A stretch of DNA of 64,000 nt, from contig NZ_VWSG01000004.1 of the NCBI RefSeq assembly GCF_008629655.1, positions 186,001 through 250,000 of the forward strand, in the 5' to 3' direction. The stretch is from Paenimyroides baculatum (GTDB taxonomy: Bacteria; Bacteroidota; Bacteroidia; Flavobacteriales; Flavobacteriaceae). Both the position numbers and the translations under genes were made by a program. The notes beneath the pieces were generated by a model, which ran no database searches, was not told the DNA's origin, and saw only the letters and a list, made by a program, of their open reading frames with translations. This document shows positions 63,110-64,000 of this stretch, piece after piece (the first letter of the stretch is position 1; every line of letters starts with the position of its first letter).

Positions 63110-63709
63110 ATGAAAAACATCATACTTATTTCGCTTCTTTTTGTTTACAATATTTGTAATGCACAAACCACTTTTAAAAACGAACGATTAGGCTTTTCTA
63201 TAAACCAACCTAACAAATGGATTGTTGCTGAGGAAGGTGAGACCGTTCAAAATCTGGAAGAACACATTAAGCTTGACAAAGCAACTTTAAAAAAGCTTAT
63301 TGATACCCATAAAGGTACCTATCAGGTGGTAACCTTTTTTAAATACCCCATTAACAGCAGACATGGTGTAATACCTACCATTAAGATTGTATTGAAAAAT
63401 AACGGCGCAGCGTCTTTTGAGGATTTTAAGAAAAGTATTGAAAGAAGTTTTTCGGGTATGAAGGATATTTTTCCTGACTTTAAGTTCATAGAACAACCAA
63501 CCGTTAAATATATAGATGGCAAGCAGTGTGTTTTTGCCATGTGCGATTACACATTAACAGCCAACAACGGACAAGAAAAGGTTAAAATTATGGTATATGC
63601 CGTACCTGTAAATGATTCTTTTTATCAGATTACCTTTATGGATTCAGAAAAAGAAGATAACAGCAAGCTTTTTGAAAAGATTATTGAATCGATCAGGATT
63701 GAGGAATAA
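63110..63709 (+). CDS. Exported PsbP/DcrB-like protein
   Basis: 199 residues. Signal peptide (MKNIILISLLFVYNICNAQ). The mature sequence 'KNERLGFSINQPNKWIVAEE' is the first strand-turn of the PsbP-like/DcrB (DUF1795) fold, with matching later strands (GKQCVFAMCDYTLTANNGQE, KVKIMVYAVPVNDSFYQITF) and a last helix (SKLFEKIIESIRIEE). Usually periplasmic, function unspecific. It lies 29 bp after the broken lipoprotein gene and may have shared its operon. Confidence 0.7.
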   Translation: MKNIILISLLFVYNICNAQTTFKNERLGFSINQPNKWIVAEEGETVQNLEEHIKLDKATLKKLIDTHKGTYQVVTFFKYPINSRHGVIPTIKIVLKNNGAASFEDFKKSIERSFSGMKDIFPDFKFIEQPTVKYIDGKQCVFAMCDYTLTANNGQEKVKIMVYAVPVNDSFYQITFMDSEKEDNSKLFEKIIESIRIEE

Positions 63710-63711
63710 AA

Positions 63712-63890
63712 TGTTGATCCCGATGGCTCGGGACAAGACCTGTTTAACTGTTTAATCGTTTATGTGACGGATGCTGGGTGTTGGGTGTGCCTTCGACACT
63801 TCGACGGGCTCAGTGACCGCAGGCTCACTGGCCGGAATGAGGGAATGGGGAATATAGGTGAAGCCGCAGTATAAATTTTTCCTAATGTCA
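63712..63890. repeat. Short palindromic repeat block shared with 55.4 kb
   Basis: CCCGATGGCTCGGG followed by ACAAGACCTG repeats the pattern near 55440. GGGGAATATAGGTGAAG near 63848 recalls 56367-56385. A further GC-rich inverted element GACGGGCTCAGTGACC lies near 63801-63830. Confidence 0.5.
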
Positions 63891-63925
63891 GAAAATACTG
63901 AGAATGCTTAAAGTTATTGAAATAG

Positions 63926-63969
63926 CTTGAATTAATAAAGACGAACATTTGTTCGTCTTTATTAATTCA
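63926..63969. terminator. Very long hairpin at the window end
   Basis: Arms of 21 nt (63926-63946 and 63949-63969) are perfectly complementary around two T; the core is AAAGACGAACA/TGTTCGTCTTT with A/T-rich outer parts. It fits a bidirectional terminator, perhaps for a gene beyond the window. Confidence 0.65.
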
Positions 63970-64000
63970 ATTATATACTTTGTGATATATTATCTTTATT

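Noticed and set aside
1..64000. tRNA, rRNA or CRISPR arrays
   Set aside because: I looked for cloverleaf-type sequences, conserved rRNA segments and regular repeat-spacer patterns and saw none; a covariance-model scan would be needed to be certain.

Overview
The window looks like a chromosomal segment of a Flavobacteriia member (Bacteroidota; Flavobacteriaceae or Weeksellaceae level, genus not resolvable by eye). The evidence is: several proteins ending in a type IX secretion system (T9SS) type A sorting domain; a SusC/SusD pair; short Bacteroidota-type lipoboxes; AT-rich DNA; and promoters of the Bacteroidota form TTTG-N18/19-TAnnTTTG. I see no rRNA, tRNA or CRISPR array.

Layout. 1-7.1 kb: two T9SS/cell-surface genes on the minus strand, a membrane-anchored XRE regulator, an NTF2-like/serine-hydrolase fusion, a T9SS BNR-repeat protein and a BamE-like protein. 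7.2-11.1 kb: a MocR-type PLP-dependent regulator facing a cupin, a DapA-family aldolase/lyase, a small CxxC redox protein and a GNAT acetyltransferase. 11.4-13.1 kb: small hypothetical genes and lipoproteins. 14.3-17.8 kb (plus) and 24.7-17.8 kb (minus) converge on one shared terminator. The plus arm encodes a DUF7793-like protein, a PAS-AraC regulator, a MauE-like redox membrane protein, a propeller-like protein and a Cys-containing DUF6520 peptide. The minus arm encodes SusC, SusD and an S9 prolyl oligopeptidase, an evident peptide-uptake locus. 24.7-27.7 kb: 3 kb without a protein gene, holding many dispersed structured repeats and a probable noncoding RNA under a perfect Bacteroidota promoter.

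27.7-46 kb is an AT-rich defence/mobile island: a regulator plus a Lamassu/ABC-three-component operon; a class III cyclase-like protein; a RES-like protein; a 416-residue protein with two paralogous 57-residue proteins; an HTH-ImmA/IrrE protease with a PIN-like partner; a two-gene module of a KAP P-loop NTPase and a 1506-residue sacsin-like GHKL ATPase with a DUF3883 nuclease-like tail; and a junction between a truncated helicase/S24 gene and a truncated, frameshifted IS21 istB.

46.5-55.3 kb is a tightly packed minus-strand operon: a T9SS cargo protein, an RHS/YD companion, an RHS protein with a metzincin-like tip and an overlapping lipoprotein that may be its immunity protein. A short leader ORF precedes it. 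56.5-63.7 kb is a plus-strand run of small genes (DUF2695, DUF4265, a macro-like protein, several lipoproteins) resembling an orphan immunity island; one lipoprotein gene is broken by an in-frame stop.

The most interesting noncoding signal is a dispersed intergenic repeat family seen in at least seven clear copies. Stems are kept while their bases change in compensation, which argues for a selected or mobile structured nucleic acid rather than decayed coding DNA.
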